Source: an uncultured Limosilactobacillus sp. (GTDB lineage Bacteria; Bacillota; Bacilli; Lactobacillales; Lactobacillaceae). Taken from it: a stretch of 43,617 nt of DNA. Location: the NCBI GenBank assembly GCA_944327195.1, contig CALVGV010000020.1:1-43617 (forward strand), read 5' to 3'. A program made the position numbers and the translations under genes. Of the stretch, positions 9,825 through 18,167 are shown piece after piece; within the stretch, counting starts at the first letter, position 1; each line of letters opens with the position of its first letter. The notes under the pieces are model-generated. The model ran no database searches. It was not told the origin of the DNA and saw nothing but the letters and a program-made list of their open reading frames with translations.

Positions 9825-11636
9825 TCAGTCGTGACTGCTCCCCTTGTTCACCGCCGCCTTCTTTTGCAGGGAAACCTTGATCAACTGGGCGGTCGGTTGG
9901 TTGATGCCGAGGGCGTGGATCTCCTCAACCGAGGCGGCGGCAATCTTGTCGAGCGAACCAAACTCCTTCATCAGCTTGGTCCGGGTCCGCGGGCCGACCC
10001 CCTTGATCTCGTCAAGGCGGGAACTGAGCGAGTGCTTGGTGTGAACCCGGCGGTGGAAGGTGATGGCAAAGCGGTGGACCTCGTCTTGGATTCGCTGAAC
10101 CAGGTAGAAGCCCTGGCTGCGCGGGTTGAGGTCGACGTGGGCGTCGTCGTCACCGAAGAGGAGGTCGGCCGTCTTGTGCTTCTCGTTTTTGACCATCCCA
10201 ACCACCGGGATCGCCAGGTCGAGCTCGTTTTCCAGGACGTCCTTGACCGCCTCCATCTGGATCGCGCCGCCGTCCATCATGATCAGGTCCGGCAGCGGCT
10301 TGCCCTCCTTGAGAAGGCGGGAGTAGCGACGGCGGATGACCTCCTTGGTGGAGGCCGTTTCGTCGGCGTGGTTGATCACCGTCGTCAGCTTGTACTTGCG
10401 GTAGAGCTTCTTAACCGGTTCGCCGTCGATGAAGACGACCATCGCCGAGACCGGGTCGGCCCCCTGGATGTGGGAGTGGTCGAAGGCCTCGATCTTGTGG
10501 GCCGCCGGCAGGCCGAGGGCGTCGGTGATCTCCTTCATCGCCCCGGTCGTCTTTTGGCGGTCCATCTCCAGCAGGCGGAACTTCTCGTTGAGGACCAGCT
10601 TGGCGTTTTCGGCTGCCATCTCCAGCAGGCTGGCCTTCTCCCCCCGCTGGGGCGTCCGGACCGGAACCTTGAGGATGGCCTCAATTTCCGCGTTCGGCAG
10701 GCCGGCGGGCAGGAGCAGCTCCTTGGGCAGGATGTTGTTCTTGCGCTGGTAAAACTGGAGGATGAAGGAGGTGACCTCCTCGGCCGCCGAGTCGACGACC
10801 GGGAAGAGGCGCTTTTCCCGCTTCATCAACCGCGCCTGGCGGATGAAGAAGATTTGCAGAGACAGCCAGCCCTTGTCGAAGGCGAAGTTGATCACGTCGC
10901 GCGGCGTCTTGTCGTTGGAGATGATCTTTTGCTTTTCAACCGTCACCTCGATGTAGTGGAGCTGGTCGCGCAGCTCGGCCGCCCGCTCGAACTCGAGCTT
11001 GGCGGCGGCGGCCTCCATCCGCTGGGTCAGCTGGCGCTTGACGGCGGCGGTGTTGCCGTTCAAGAAGGACTTGATCTTCTTGATCTGGGCGGCGTACTCC
11101 TCCTCCGGTACCTCCTTGAAGCAGGCGCCGAGGCACTGGCCGAGGTGGTAGTAGAGGCAGGGCCGCCCCTGGTAGCCGGTGCAGCGGCGGAGGGGGTAGA
11201 CCTTCTGGATGAAGTGGACCGTTTCCTCGGCGGCAAAGACGTTCGGGTAGGGACCGAAGTAGTAGGCGCCGTCGCGCTTGATCTGGCCGGTGATCATGAT
11301 CTGGGGATCGCGCTCGTTGGTGATCTTGATGTAGGGGTAGCCGGTCCCCCGCTTGAGCTTGATGTTGAAGTAGGGCTGGTGCTTTTGGATCAGGGTGATT
11401 TCGAGGAGGAAGGACTCCTTGTTGGTGGCGGTGATGATCGTTTCAAAGTCGGCCACCTCTTCGACCATCCGGGCCACCTTCCCGGTGTGGCTGCTCTTGA
11501 AGTAGGAGCGAACCCGGTTCTTGAGGTTCTTGGCCTTGCCGACGTAGATGATCTGGCCGGCGGCGTTCTTCATTAAATAACAGCCCGGCGAGTCGGGCAG
11601 CAGGGCCAGTTTGTGTTCGAGGTATTCACTTGCCAC
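9825..11636 (-). CDS. uvrC: Excinuclease ABC subunit C
   Basis: A 603-residue UvrC nuclease making the dual incision in nucleotide-excision repair with UvrA and UvrB. A GIY-YIG domain (SPGCYLMKNAAGQIIYVGKA) is at the N-terminus. A UVR domain lies near residue 200, the EndoV-like domain begins at IEAFDHSHIQGADP, and a C-terminal helix-hairpin-helix carries IKGVGPRTRTKLM. The start is GTG, preceded by AAAGGACGG. Its own promoter is visible upstream. Confidence 0.95.
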   Translation of the reverse strand: MASEYLEHKLALLPDSPGCYLMKNAAGQIIYVGKAKNLKNRVRSYFKSSHTGKVARMVEEVADFETIITATNKESFLLEITLIQKHQPYFNIKLKRGTGYPYIKITNERDPQIMITGQIKRDGAYYFGPYPNVFAAEETVHFIQKVYPLRRCTGYQGRPCLYYHLGQCLGACFKEVPEEEYAAQIKKIKSFLNGNTAAVKRQLTQRMEAAAAKLEFERAAELRDQLHYIEVTVEKQKIISNDKTPRDVINFAFDKGWLSLQIFFIRQARLMKREKRLFPVVDSAAEEVTSFILQFYQRKNNILPKELLLPAGLPNAEIEAILKVPVRTPQRGEKASLLEMAAENAKLVLNEKFRLLEMDRQKTTGAMKEITDALGLPAAHKIEAFDHSHIQGADPVSAMVVFIDGEPVKKLYRKYKLTTVINHADETASTKEVIRRRYSRLLKEGKPLPDLIMMDGGAIQMEAVKDVLENELDLAIPVVGMVKNEKHKTADLLFGDDDAHVDLNPRSQGFYLVQRIQDEVHRFAITFHRRVHTKHSLSSRLDEIKGVGPRTRTKLMKEFGSLDKIAAASVEEIHALGINQPTAQLIKVSLQKKAAVNKGSSHD

Positions 11637-11674
11637 GCGTAAATCCGTCCTTTCTAATCAATTCTTCTTTCTTA

Positions 11675-11703
11675 ATCCTAGCCGGGCCGCTCCCGCCGGG
11701 CAA
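11675..11703 (-). promoter_or_regulatory. Candidate uvrC promoter
   Basis: TTGCCC (11698-11703), 17 nt and TAGGAT (11675-11680) read leftward, ending 39 nt before the GTG start. Each hexamer matches 4 of 6 consensus positions with optimal spacing. Confidence 0.5.
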
Positions 11704-11739
11704 GCGAAATGCAAGTTTAACCCGGGCGTAATCTTTCTG

Positions 11740-11748
11740 TGCTAGAAT
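11740..11748 (+). promoter_or_regulatory. Extended -10 promoter of the 45-residue microprotein
   Basis: TGCTAGAAT is an extended -10 element (TGN plus TAGAAT) 32 nt before the ATG. The 13-nt string TGTGCTAGAATAG recurs upstream of rpoY at about 35218, supporting its use as a promoter. No convincing -35 is present. Confidence 0.55.
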
Positions 11749-11779
11749 AGCTAGCAAGAAAGCAAAAGGAGGGATTGAG

Positions 11780-11917
11780 ATGGGCCTAGTAACCCGCCGG
11801 CAAGACACCCTTGACCGGCTCTTTGACAACTTCGCCATCGACCCAAAGAAGCCGGTCGAAAAGCCGAAGCCAACCGACAAGGACGAAAAGGAAAGCAAGG
11901 ACGAGGCCAAGAAGTAG
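11780..11917 (+). CDS. 45-residue highly charged microprotein (possible SPJ_0845-like)
   Basis: A short plus-strand gene. A well-folded-looking N-terminal stretch (MGLVTRRQDTLDRLFDNFAI) precedes a Lys/Asp/Glu/Pro-rich disordered tail ending EAKK. The start is backed by a perfect AAAAGGAGG ribosome-binding site at 7-nt spacing. An extended -10 promoter is upstream and a hairpin terminator follows 22 nt after the stop. It resembles, from memory, the very small SPJ_0845-type proteins of streptococci and lactobacilli, but this is not confirmed. Function unknown; cytoplasmic by composition. It is divergent from uvrC and convergent with the pyrophosphohydrolase gene. Confidence 0.7.
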   Translation: MGLVTRRQDTLDRLFDNFAIDPKKPVEKPKPTDKDEKESKDEAKK

Positions 11918-11939
11918 CCCGTCCGTAAATGACAAAGAA

Positions 11940-11968
11940 GCGGCTAGGATTTCCCCGGCCGCTTTTTT
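11940..11968. terminator. Rho-independent terminator between convergent genes
   Basis: Stem 11940-11948 with 11954-11962 (one G-U, one mismatch), followed by TTTTTT on the plus strand. Leftward it is followed by CTTCTTTG, so it probably also ends the clpX-engB-pyrophosphohydrolase transcript. Confidence 0.7.
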
Positions 11969-11981
11969 GTGGTCACTCGAT

Positions 11982-12281
11982 TTACTTTCGCCGGTCGAAG
12001 CCGTGCGGGTAGCGCTTGTTTAGGGTTTCGATGTTCTCCTTGGCCACCTGGTCAAAGGGAATGTCCGCCCACTCGGCCACCTGGGAGAGGTACCAGAGCA
12101 CGTCGCCCAGTTCGTGGGTCAGCTGCTCCTTGTCGAGCGGCTTGCCCTTGAAGGTGTAGTTTTTGACCATGTCGACCACCTGGCCGCTTTCCCCGGCCAG
12201 GCCGAGGGCACAGTTGGTCAGCACCTGCTCGTTGCCGTACAGGGTCCGCTTGGCGGCCTCTTGATATTGATTAAAGTCCAT
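11982..12281 (-). CDS. MazG-like nucleotide pyrophosphohydrolase
   Basis: A 99-residue all-alpha NTP-pyrophosphohydrolase-family protein. The start at 12281 (MDFNQYQEAAKRTLY) has GGGGG upstream and fits the family; the longer in-frame extension inside engB is unlikely. The metal-binding pattern GLAGESGQVVDMVK (ExxE-type) and the second helix ELGDVLWYLSQVA (ExxD) are visible. Such proteins hydrolyse nucleoside triphosphates to monophosphates, often non-canonical ones; the substrate here is unknown. Its start overlaps the engB stop by 11 bp, indicating translational coupling. Confidence 0.85.
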   Translation of the reverse strand: MDFNQYQEAAKRTLYGNEQVLTNCALGLAGESGQVVDMVKNYTFKGKPLDKEQLTHELGDVLWYLSQVAEWADIPFDQVAKENIETLNKRYPHGFDRRK

Positions 12282-12870
12282 CTTCAACCCCCGTCTGCTG
12301 ACTAATCCACTGCCATACCGCATCCTTGCCGCGCTTGGTTTCGGCCGAGAAGAGGAGGAGCGGGGCGCCCTTTTCCATCCCCAGGCCCTGGCGAACCGCC
12401 TTTTCGATCTGGTTGTAGCGGCTGGGCTTGACCTTGTCGACCTTGGTGGCCACCACCAGGGTCGGAACTTGGTAGTAGGTCAACCACTGGTACATCGACT
12501 GGTCGTCCTCGGTCGGGGCGTGGCGGCCGTCGACTAGTTCGATGACCCCCTTCAGCTGATTGCGGGTCGACAGGTAGGCCTCGATCATCTTGCCGAACTG
12601 CTCGCGCTGCTTTTTGGACACCTTGGCGTAGCCGTAGCCCGGCACGTCGACGAAGTAGAGGGCCTCCTCGACGTGGTAGAAGTTCAGCGTTTGCGTCTTG
12701 CCCGGCTGGCTGGAGGTGTGGGCAAAGTTCTTACGGTTGATCAAGACGTTGGTCAAAGAAGACTTGCCGACGTTGGACCGGCCCACCAGGGCAATTTCCG
12801 GCTGGTCGCCGGTCGGGTACTGGCTGGCCTGGACCGCGCTGATCGTTAGCTCAACTTGGTGTACGTCCAT
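12271..12870 (-). CDS. engB: Ribosome biogenesis GTP-binding protein EngB/YsxC
   Basis: A 199-residue essential GTPase for late 50S subunit assembly. G1 GRSNVGKSSL, G2 region PGKTQTLNF, G3 DVPGYGYA and G4 TKVD are all seen, and the length is normal. It follows clpX by 9 bp, the conserved clpX-engB order of Firmicutes, and overlaps the downstream pyrophosphohydrolase gene. Confidence 0.96.
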   Translation of the reverse strand: MDVHQVELTISAVQASQYPTGDQPEIALVGRSNVGKSSLTNVLINRKNFAHTSSQPGKTQTLNFYHVEEALYFVDVPGYGYAKVSKKQREQFGKMIEAYLSTRNQLKGVIELVDGRHAPTEDDQSMYQWLTYYQVPTLVVATKVDKVKPSRYNQIEKAVRQGLGMEKGAPLLLFSAETKRGKDAVWQWISQQTGVEDGL

Positions 12871-12879
12871 GCTTGCCCC

Positions 12880-14133
12880 CTAGGATGCTTGCTTGTCGGC
12901 CAGGACGTATTCCGGTTCGGCCTGGTCGGTCACGCACTTCTTGTTGATGACCACCTTTTCGACGTCCTGGCGGCTCGGCAGGTCGAACATCACGTCGCGC
13001 ATCACGTCTTCGATGATCGACCGCAGCCCACGGGCCCCGGTGTTGCGGGCGATCGCCAGCTTGGCCATTTCCTTGAGGGCGGCCGGGGTGAACTCGAGCT
13101 TGCTGCCGTCGAGGCGGATCAGTTCCTTGTACTGCTTAACGAGGGCATTCTTCGGTTCGGTCAGGATCCGCACCAGGTCGGCCTCGTCAAGCTTCTCGAG
13201 GGCGGTCATCACTGGCAGGCGGCCGATGAATTCCGGAATCAGGCCGAACTTGAGTAGGTCCTCGGGGATGACGTGCTGGAGGATGTTCTTGTCGGTGACG
13301 CTGTCGATCTCGCGCGAGTCGGTACCGAAACCGATCGTCTTGTCGCCGAGCCGTTCCTTGACGATGCTTTCGATCCCGTCGAAGGCCCCACCGACGATGA
13401 AGAGGATGTTCTTGGTGTCAACCTGGATGAACTCCTGTTGCGGGTGCTTGCGCCCCCCCTGCGGCGGCACGTTGGCGATCGTGCCTTCGAGGATCTTCAG
13501 CAGGGCCTGTTGGACCCCTTCCCCGGAGACGTCGCGGGTGATCGAAACGTTCTCGCCCTTCTTGGCGATCTTGTCGATTTCGTCGATGTAGATGATCCCC
13601 TTTTCGGCCCGTTCGACGTCGTAATCGGCCGCCTGAACCAGCTTGAGGATGATGTTTTCAACGTCTTCGCCGACGTAACCGGCCTCGGTCAGGGTGGTGG
13701 CGTCGGCGATCGCAAAGGGCACGTTCAAAATCCGCGCCAGCGACTGGGCAAGGTAGGTCTTCCCCGACCCGGTCGGCCCGATCACCGCGATGTTGCTCTT
13801 TTGCAGCTCGGTGTCGTTGTTGTCACCGGTGGTCATCGCGTTGACCCGCTTGTAGTGGTTGTAAACGGCCACCGCCAGGGTCTTCTTGGCGTCTTGTTGG
13901 CCAATCACGTAGTCATCGAGTTCGGCCATGATTTCGGCCGGGGTAGGAACCTTGAAGGTGCCGGCTTGACTGGCGTCGTCGGCAAGCTCCTGGTCGATGA
14001 TCTGCTGGCATAGTTCCACGCATTCGTTGCAGATGTAGACCCCCGGGCCGGCCACGATCTTCTTTACTTCGTCCTGCGACTTGCCGCAAAACGAGCAGTG
14101 CACGTCTTCTTCGGTCGTCGTATCTTCAAACAT
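12880..14133 (-). CDS. clpX: ATP-dependent Clp protease ATP-binding subunit ClpX
   Basis: A 417-residue AAA+ unfoldase that feeds substrates to ClpP. The N-terminal zinc-binding domain has [11 protein letters not shown] and ICNECVELC. Walker A GPTGSGKT, Walker [11 protein letters not shown] and the sensor/arginine-finger region [11 protein letters not shown] are present. It has its own extended -10 promoter and a GGGAGG ribosome-binding site. It lies downstream of tig but behind a strong terminator, so it is likely an independent unit with engB. Confidence 0.97.
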   Translation of the reverse strand: MFEDTTTEEDVHCSFCGKSQDEVKKIVAGPGVYICNECVELCQQIIDQELADDASQAGTFKVPTPAEIMAELDDYVIGQQDAKKTLAVAVYNHYKRVNAMTTGDNNDTELQKSNIAVIGPTGSGKTYLAQSLARILNVPFAIADATTLTEAGYVGEDVENIILKLVQAADYDVERAEKGIIYIDEIDKIAKKGENVSITRDVSGEGVQQALLKILEGTIANVPPQGGRKHPQQEFIQVDTKNILFIVGGAFDGIESIVKERLGDKTIGFGTDSREIDSVTDKNILQHVIPEDLLKFGLIPEFIGRLPVMTALEKLDEADLVRILTEPKNALVKQYKELIRLDGSKLEFTPAALKEMAKLAIARNTGARGLRSIIEDVMRDVMFDLPSRQDVEKVVINKKCVTDQAEPEYVLADKQAS

Positions 14134-14168
14134 TTAGTTGCCTCCCATCACTGGTAATTATGCTTTCT

Positions 14169-14177
14169 ATCATAGCA
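14169..14177 (-). promoter_or_regulatory. Extended -10 promoter of clpX
   Basis: Reading leftward, TGCTATGAT is an extended -10 element 35 nt upstream of the clpX ATG. The -35 (TTCGAA at 18-nt spacing) is poor. No CIRCE or CtsR-type repeat was recognised here. Confidence 0.55.
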
Positions 14178-14215
14178 AACCCGGCGCTAAATTTCGAATA
14201 ATTGATTCTTGCCGG

Positions 14216-14261
14216 GCAACGAAAAGGACGAAGCCTAGCCCGGTTGGGCCAAACTTCGTCC
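14216..14261 (-). terminator. Terminator after tig
   Basis: Outer stem GGACGAAG/CTTCGTCC (14226-14233 with 14254-14261) plus inner GCCC/GGGC pairing, followed leftward by TTTTCGTT. It separates tig from clpX. Confidence 0.75.
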
Positions 14262-14315
14262 CTGATTTCCCCGTGGGGACGGTGGGAAGGGGTTCCTTCC
14301 CCCGGTTAGTGGTAA

Positions 14316-15632
14316 TTACTTTTCAGCGTCGTCGCCAGCGGCCGGCAGTTCTTGCTTGGCGGAGTCGGCGATCAGGTCAACGGCCTTGCGAACTTCAACG
14401 TCGTGGGCCAACATGTCCTTGGAGAGGGCCTTTTCAACCGCGTCCTTTTCCATGCCGTATTCTTCGGCCAGGTCGCTGATTTCCTTGGCGATTTCGTCGT
14501 CGGTTGCCTTTAGGTCGGCGTCCTTAACGATCGCTTCCAGCACCAGGTTGGTCTTAACCCGCTTTTCGGCCCCGTCAGCAAATTGCTTCTTGAGGTCGTC
14601 TTCGCTGGTCCCGGTGATCTTGAAGTACATTTGCGGGTTGATGCCTTGTTGTTGCATCCCGGCCAGGTATTGTTGGAGTTGCCGGTTGGTGTCGTCGTCC
14701 AGCATTGGTTGCGGGATGGTTTCGGTCTTGGCGTTGGCAACCGCAGCATCCAGGGCAGCGTCTTCAATGGCCGCCTTGGCAGCCTTTTCCTTTTGGTCTT
14801 GGAGTTGCTTCTTGGTCTTTTCCTTCAGCTCAGCCAAGGTTTCAACGTCTTCGTCAACGTCCTTGGCGAATTCGTCGTCCATTTCTGGCAGTTGCTTTTC
14901 CTTGACTTCGTGGATGGTAACGGCGAAGTTAGCTTCCTTGCCGGCCAGTTCCTTGGCGTGGTAGTCTTCCGGGAAGGTTACCTTAACGTCAACGTCTTCG
15001 TCCGCCTTGTGGCCAACCAGTTGGTCTTCAAAGCCCGGGATGAAGCTGCCGGAACCAAGTTCGAGCGAGTAGTTGTCGGCGGAACCACCGTCAAACTTTT
15101 CGCCGTCGATCGTCCCAACGTAGTCGATAACAACCGTGTCGCCCTTTTCAGCGGCGCCGTCTTCCTTGAGAACCAGTTCGGCTTGTTGTTGGCGCTTGGT
15201 TTCCAGTTCGGCGTCAACGTCGGCGTCACTAACGGTCGTGTCTTGCTTTGGCACGGCCATCCCCTTGTAGTCGCCAAGGGTAACTTCCGGCTTAACGAAG
15301 ACGGTGGCGGTCAGCTTCCACGGTTGACCCTTTTCCATGCTGTCGACGTTGATTTCCGGTTGGGCAACCGGTTCGATGGCTGCTTCCTTAACGGCAGCTT
15401 CGTAAGCGTCCGGCAGAACGGCGTTGAGGGCGTCTTGGTAGAGGGCTTCTTCCCCGTACATTTGGTTGAAGATCGTCCGCGGCACGTGGCCCTTCCGGAA
15501 GCCCGGCACGGTGATCCGCTTTTGCGTTTGCTTGAATGCCTTGTCGATCCCCTTTTGAATCGTCTCGGTATCAATTTCGAACGTTAATGTCCCTTTGCTG
15601 GCATCGCTTTCGCGTTCCCATTTTGCTGACAT
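14316..15632 (-). CDS. tig: Trigger factor
   Basis: A 438-residue ribosome-associated chaperone and peptidyl-prolyl isomerase. The ribosome-binding loop GFRKGHVPR lies near residue 45. The FKBP-type PPIase domain ([29 protein letters not shown]) covers about 150-245, and a long helical chaperone domain follows. The ATG at 15632 has a GGAGG site at 7-nt spacing; a seven-residue upstream extension is discarded. It has its own promoter and terminator. Confidence 0.96.
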   Translation of the reverse strand: MSAKWERESDASKGTLTFEIDTETIQKGIDKAFKQTQKRITVPGFRKGHVPRTIFNQMYGEEALYQDALNAVLPDAYEAAVKEAAIEPVAQPEINVDSMEKGQPWKLTATVFVKPEVTLGDYKGMAVPKQDTTVSDADVDAELETKRQQQAELVLKEDGAAEKGDTVVIDYVGTIDGEKFDGGSADNYSLELGSGSFIPGFEDQLVGHKADEDVDVKVTFPEDYHAKELAGKEANFAVTIHEVKEKQLPEMDDEFAKDVDEDVETLAELKEKTKKQLQDQKEKAAKAAIEDAALDAAVANAKTETIPQPMLDDDTNRQLQQYLAGMQQQGINPQMYFKITGTSEDDLKKQFADGAEKRVKTNLVLEAIVKDADLKATDDEIAKEISDLAEEYGMEKDAVEKALSKDMLAHDVEVRKAVDLIADSAKQELPAAGDDAEK

Positions 15633-15692
15633 TTCATTTCCTCCAATTATCATTCAGTTTTGGCTGGCTTGGCCAACCTTACATACTTACTA

Positions 15693-15721
15693 AGTTTACC
15701 CTAGCGGGGGCTTAATTTCAA
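15693..15721 (-). promoter_or_regulatory. tig promoter
   Basis: TTGAAA (15716-15721), 17 nt and TAAACT (15693-15698), reading leftward, about 60 nt upstream of the tig start. Confidence 0.65.
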
Positions 15722-15753
15722 CCGTTTCCCGCGGATTCAGCACCCGGCGGGTA

Positions 15754-15781
15754 CAAAAAAAGGACCAGGTAACCCTGATCC
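15754..15781 (-). terminator. Terminator after tuf
   Basis: An 8-bp stem (15762-15769 with 15774-15781, one G-U), 4-nt loop, followed leftward by seven Ts. The plus-strand side also ends in five Ts. Confidence 0.85.
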
Positions 15782-15816
15782 TTTTTCTGTTTCGGCTGAA
15801 AGCGAACTAAGTTAAA

Positions 15817-17007
15817 TTAGTCCAGCACTTCGGATACCACACCGGCACCAACAGTGTGCCCACCTTCACGGATGGTGAACTTCAGCCCCTTTTCGATGGC
15901 AACTGGCTTTTGCAGAGCAACGGTAAAGGTAACGTTGTCACCTGGCATAACCATTTCTACACCATCTGGCAATTCGATCGTCCCAGTAACGTCAGTCGTG
16001 TGGAAGTAGAATTGTGGACGGTAGTTGGAGAAGAACGGCGTGTGACGGCCCCCTTCTTCCTTGGTCATAACGTAGACTTCACCCTTGAATTCCTTGTGGG
16101 TTTGAATGGAGCCTGGTGCAGCCAGCACTTGACCACGTTCGATTTGGTCGTGGGCAATCCCCCGGAGCAGAACCCCAACGTTGTCCCCGGCTTCACCAAG
16201 GTCAAGGGTCTTGTGGAACATTTCAACCCCAGTAACAGTGGACTTGAGGATGTCTTCCTTCAGACCAACGATTTCAACTTCGTCACCGACCTTAACGGTC
16301 CCACGGTCGATCCGGCCAGAAGCAACGGTCCCACGACCAGTGATCGTGAAGACGTCTTCAACCGGCATCATGAACGGCTTGTCAGTTGGCCGTTGCGGAG
16401 TCGGGATGTATTCGTCGATAACGTCGAGCAAGTGAAGGATAACCTTTTCTTGTTCTTCGTCGCCTTCAAGGGCCTTGAGGGCAGAACCGCGAATAACCGG
16501 AATGTCATCGCCAGGGAAGTCGTATTCGGACAAGAGGTCACGAACTTCCATTTCAACCAGGTCAACCAGTTCGTCGTCGTCAACAAGGTCAGTCTTGTTG
16601 AGGAAGACAACAATGTATTGAACACCGACTTGGCGAGCAAGCAGGATGTGTTCACGGGTTTGTGGCATCGGACCGTCAGTTGCGGCAACCACGAGGATGG
16701 CACCGTCCATTTGAGCGGCCCCAGTAATCATGTTCTTAACGTAGTCGGCGTGGCCTGGCGCGTCGATGTGCGCGTAGTGACGCTTTTCCGTTTCGTATTC
16801 AACGTGGGCCGTGTTGATGGTGATACCACGTTCCTTTTCTTCTGGCGCAGCGTCGATGTCAGAGTAGTCTTCTGCCTTTGCCAGACCCTTTTCAGCCAAT
16901 ACCTTGGTGATGGCTGCGGTCAAAGTAGTCTTACCGTGGTCAACGTGGCCGATAGTACCAATGTTAACGTGCGGCTTAGTCCGTTCATAATGTTCTTTTT
17001 CTGCCAT
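15817..17007 (-). CDS. tuf: Elongation factor Tu
   Basis: A 396-residue translation factor delivering aminoacyl-tRNA to the ribosome. GTPase motifs [17 protein letters not shown] and NKTD are seen, as are the SALKA motif and the C-terminal beta-barrel domains. Codon use is visibly less GC-extreme than its neighbours, as expected of a very highly expressed gene. Two promoters are visible upstream, and a GAGGG ribosome-binding site precedes the ATG. Confidence 0.98.
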   Translation of the reverse strand: MAEKEHYERTKPHVNIGTIGHVDHGKTTLTAAITKVLAEKGLAKAEDYSDIDAAPEEKERGITINTAHVEYETEKRHYAHIDAPGHADYVKNMITGAAQMDGAILVVAATDGPMPQTREHILLARQVGVQYIVVFLNKTDLVDDDELVDLVEMEVRDLLSEYDFPGDDIPVIRGSALKALEGDEEQEKVILHLLDVIDEYIPTPQRPTDKPFMMPVEDVFTITGRGTVASGRIDRGTVKVGDEVEIVGLKEDILKSTVTGVEMFHKTLDLGEAGDNVGVLLRGIAHDQIERGQVLAAPGSIQTHKEFKGEVYVMTKEEGGRHTPFFSNYRPQFYFHTTDVTGTIELPDGVEMVMPGDNVTFTVALQKPVAIEKGLKFTIREGGHTVGAGVVSEVLD

Positions 17008-17084
17008 TTATGAAACCCTCCTGAATAAATTACAAGTATCATGCCTGAACCGCCAAGAGCAATCCAGACACACCCTTATATCTT

Positions 17085-17112
17085 ATTGTACTACTTCCAA
17101 CCGCTAATTCAA
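17085..17112 (-). promoter_or_regulatory. tuf promoter P2 (proximal)
   Basis: TTGAAT (17107-17112), 16 nt and TACAAT (17085-17090), leftward. The -35 overlaps one arm of the inverted repeat at 17102-17127. Confidence 0.5.
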
Positions 17113-17127
17113 AGTCCTAAATTAGCG
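17102..17127. repeat. Inverted repeat in the tuf upstream region
   Basis: Perfect 8-bp arms CGCTAATT and AATTAGCG separated by 10 nt. The repeat lies between tuf promoters P1 and P2 and covers the P2 -35 hexamer. It could be an operator or a hairpin in the P1 transcript. Confidence 0.6.
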
Positions 17128-17143
17128 ATCAGAATTCTTAATC

Positions 17144-17172
17144 ATAATATCAGTTCGCCCCAGATTTGTAAA
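17144..17172 (-). promoter_or_regulatory. tuf promoter P1 (distal)
   Basis: TTTACA (17167-17172), 17 nt and TATTAT (17144-17149), leftward. This is a strong-looking sigma-A promoter about 137 nt upstream of the tuf start, giving a leader of about 130 nt. Confidence 0.7.
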
Positions 17173-17200
17173 CGGATTTGACTAACTTTTTCCGCCGCTT

Positions 17201-18103
17201 TCAGCGGGCCAGGGAAGCGAGCTGGGCCTGGAGGCGCGCTTGCCATTTTCGGGCGGCGGCCACCGCCGGCCCCTCCCCGCTTTCAATCGGCTGGCAGAGG
17301 GCGACTACCCAGGCCTGGGGATCGGTAATCGCCTGGTCAACTAGCGGGTAGAGGAGGGTCAACTGAAGGTTGAACTCCTGCTGGCGGAGCTGGTAGGTCT
17401 GCGGGTCGTCGTTGGCAAAGCGGTCCGCCAGCTGACGGTAAATTTCCTGGACGACCGGCAGTTGGTCCAGTTCCAGCAGGGCGGCCGGGACGACCGGGTG
17501 CTCCTGGCCATCTAGCCATAGGAGCTGGAAGGCGTCGTCCACCCCGAGCCGGGACAAAACTTGCACCAGGCTGCTCTTGATCAGCGGGTGGACGAAGGGG
17601 TCGCGCAAGACGAAACGGCTTCCCTGGACGAACTGGGCCAGCGGCAGGCGCTGGGCCTCGGCAAAGCGACGCTGCTGACCGAAGAAGGACTGGTCGCCGA
17701 GGTGGTAGAAGTGCTGGAGGCGGGTCTGGATGGTCTGCGGGGCCCGGGCGGCAAAGTCTTCTTCCGCGGCCATCACCCGGGCGGCCTGGTCGGCGGCGGC
17801 CGGTTGGGATGCCACCAGTTGGCGGGCGGCGAGGAAGTTTTCGGTCGCCAGGTCGAGGTCAACCAGGAAGCGGAGCCGGTCCGGGGACTGGTAGAAGTAC
17901 GCCTCTTCCTCGCGGGCAACTTGACGGGCCCGCTCGTACTGGCGGTCGGCCGCCAGGGCGCGGGCGAAGTAGTAGTTGACCGCCGGGGCCGGTTCCCCGC
18001 GGTCCTCGTACAGGGCCGCCAACTTCTTGAGGGCGGCCGCCAGTTGGTCGGTTTCCAAGAGGCGGCTCGCTTCCTTGAGCTGGGCTTGTTCTGCTGGGGT
18101 CAT
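17201..18103 (-). CDS. TPR-like alpha-helical protein of unknown function
   Basis: A 300-residue soluble protein, mostly helical. N-terminal helices (EQAQLKEASRLLETDQLAAA, then YEDRGEPAPAVNYYFARALA and DRQYERARQVAREEEAYF) have the spacing of tetratricopeptide repeats. No catalytic motif, signal peptide or membrane segment was seen. The start is an ATG behind GGGAGG. It follows the RNase J2-like gene by 64 bp across a weak hairpin, and in lactobacilli a TPR protein often occurs there. A scaffold or adaptor role is inferred from the repeats only. Confidence 0.75.
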   Translation of the reverse strand: MTPAEQAQLKEASRLLETDQLAAALKKLAALYEDRGEPAPAVNYYFARALAADRQYERARQVAREEEAYFYQSPDRLRFLVDLDLATENFLAARQLVASQPAAADQAARVMAAEEDFAARAPQTIQTRLQHFYHLGDQSFFGQQRRFAEAQRLPLAQFVQGSRFVLRDPFVHPLIKSSLVQVLSRLGVDDAFQLLWLDGQEHPVVPAALLELDQLPVVQEIYRQLADRFANDDPQTYQLRQQEFNLQLTLLYPLVDQAITDPQAWVVALCQPIESGEGPAVAAARKWQARLQAQLASLAR

Positions 18104-18129
18104 CGAATTCCTCCCTTGAAACGGAAAGA

Positions 18130-18160
18130 AGCTGAGAGGAAATTCGCTTCCTTCCCAGCC
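18130..18160 (-). terminator. Weak hairpin between RNase J2 and TPR genes
   Basis: An imperfect stem (GCTGGGAAGGAA with TTCCTCTCAGC, leftward) is followed by the T-rich TTCTTTCCGTTTC. It may attenuate rather than end transcription. Confidence 0.35.
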
Positions 18161-18167
18161 TCAATGC

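Noticed and set aside
9801..11576. Long plus-strand open frame of 591 codons
   Set aside because: It is the antisense shadow of uvrC. The composition is valine/leucine/glycine-rich and low in complexity, as expected opposite a GC-rich gene.
15856..17013. Plus-strand open frame opposite tuf
   Set aside because: A codon-structure shadow of EF-Tu with no ribosome-binding site and no domain resemblance.
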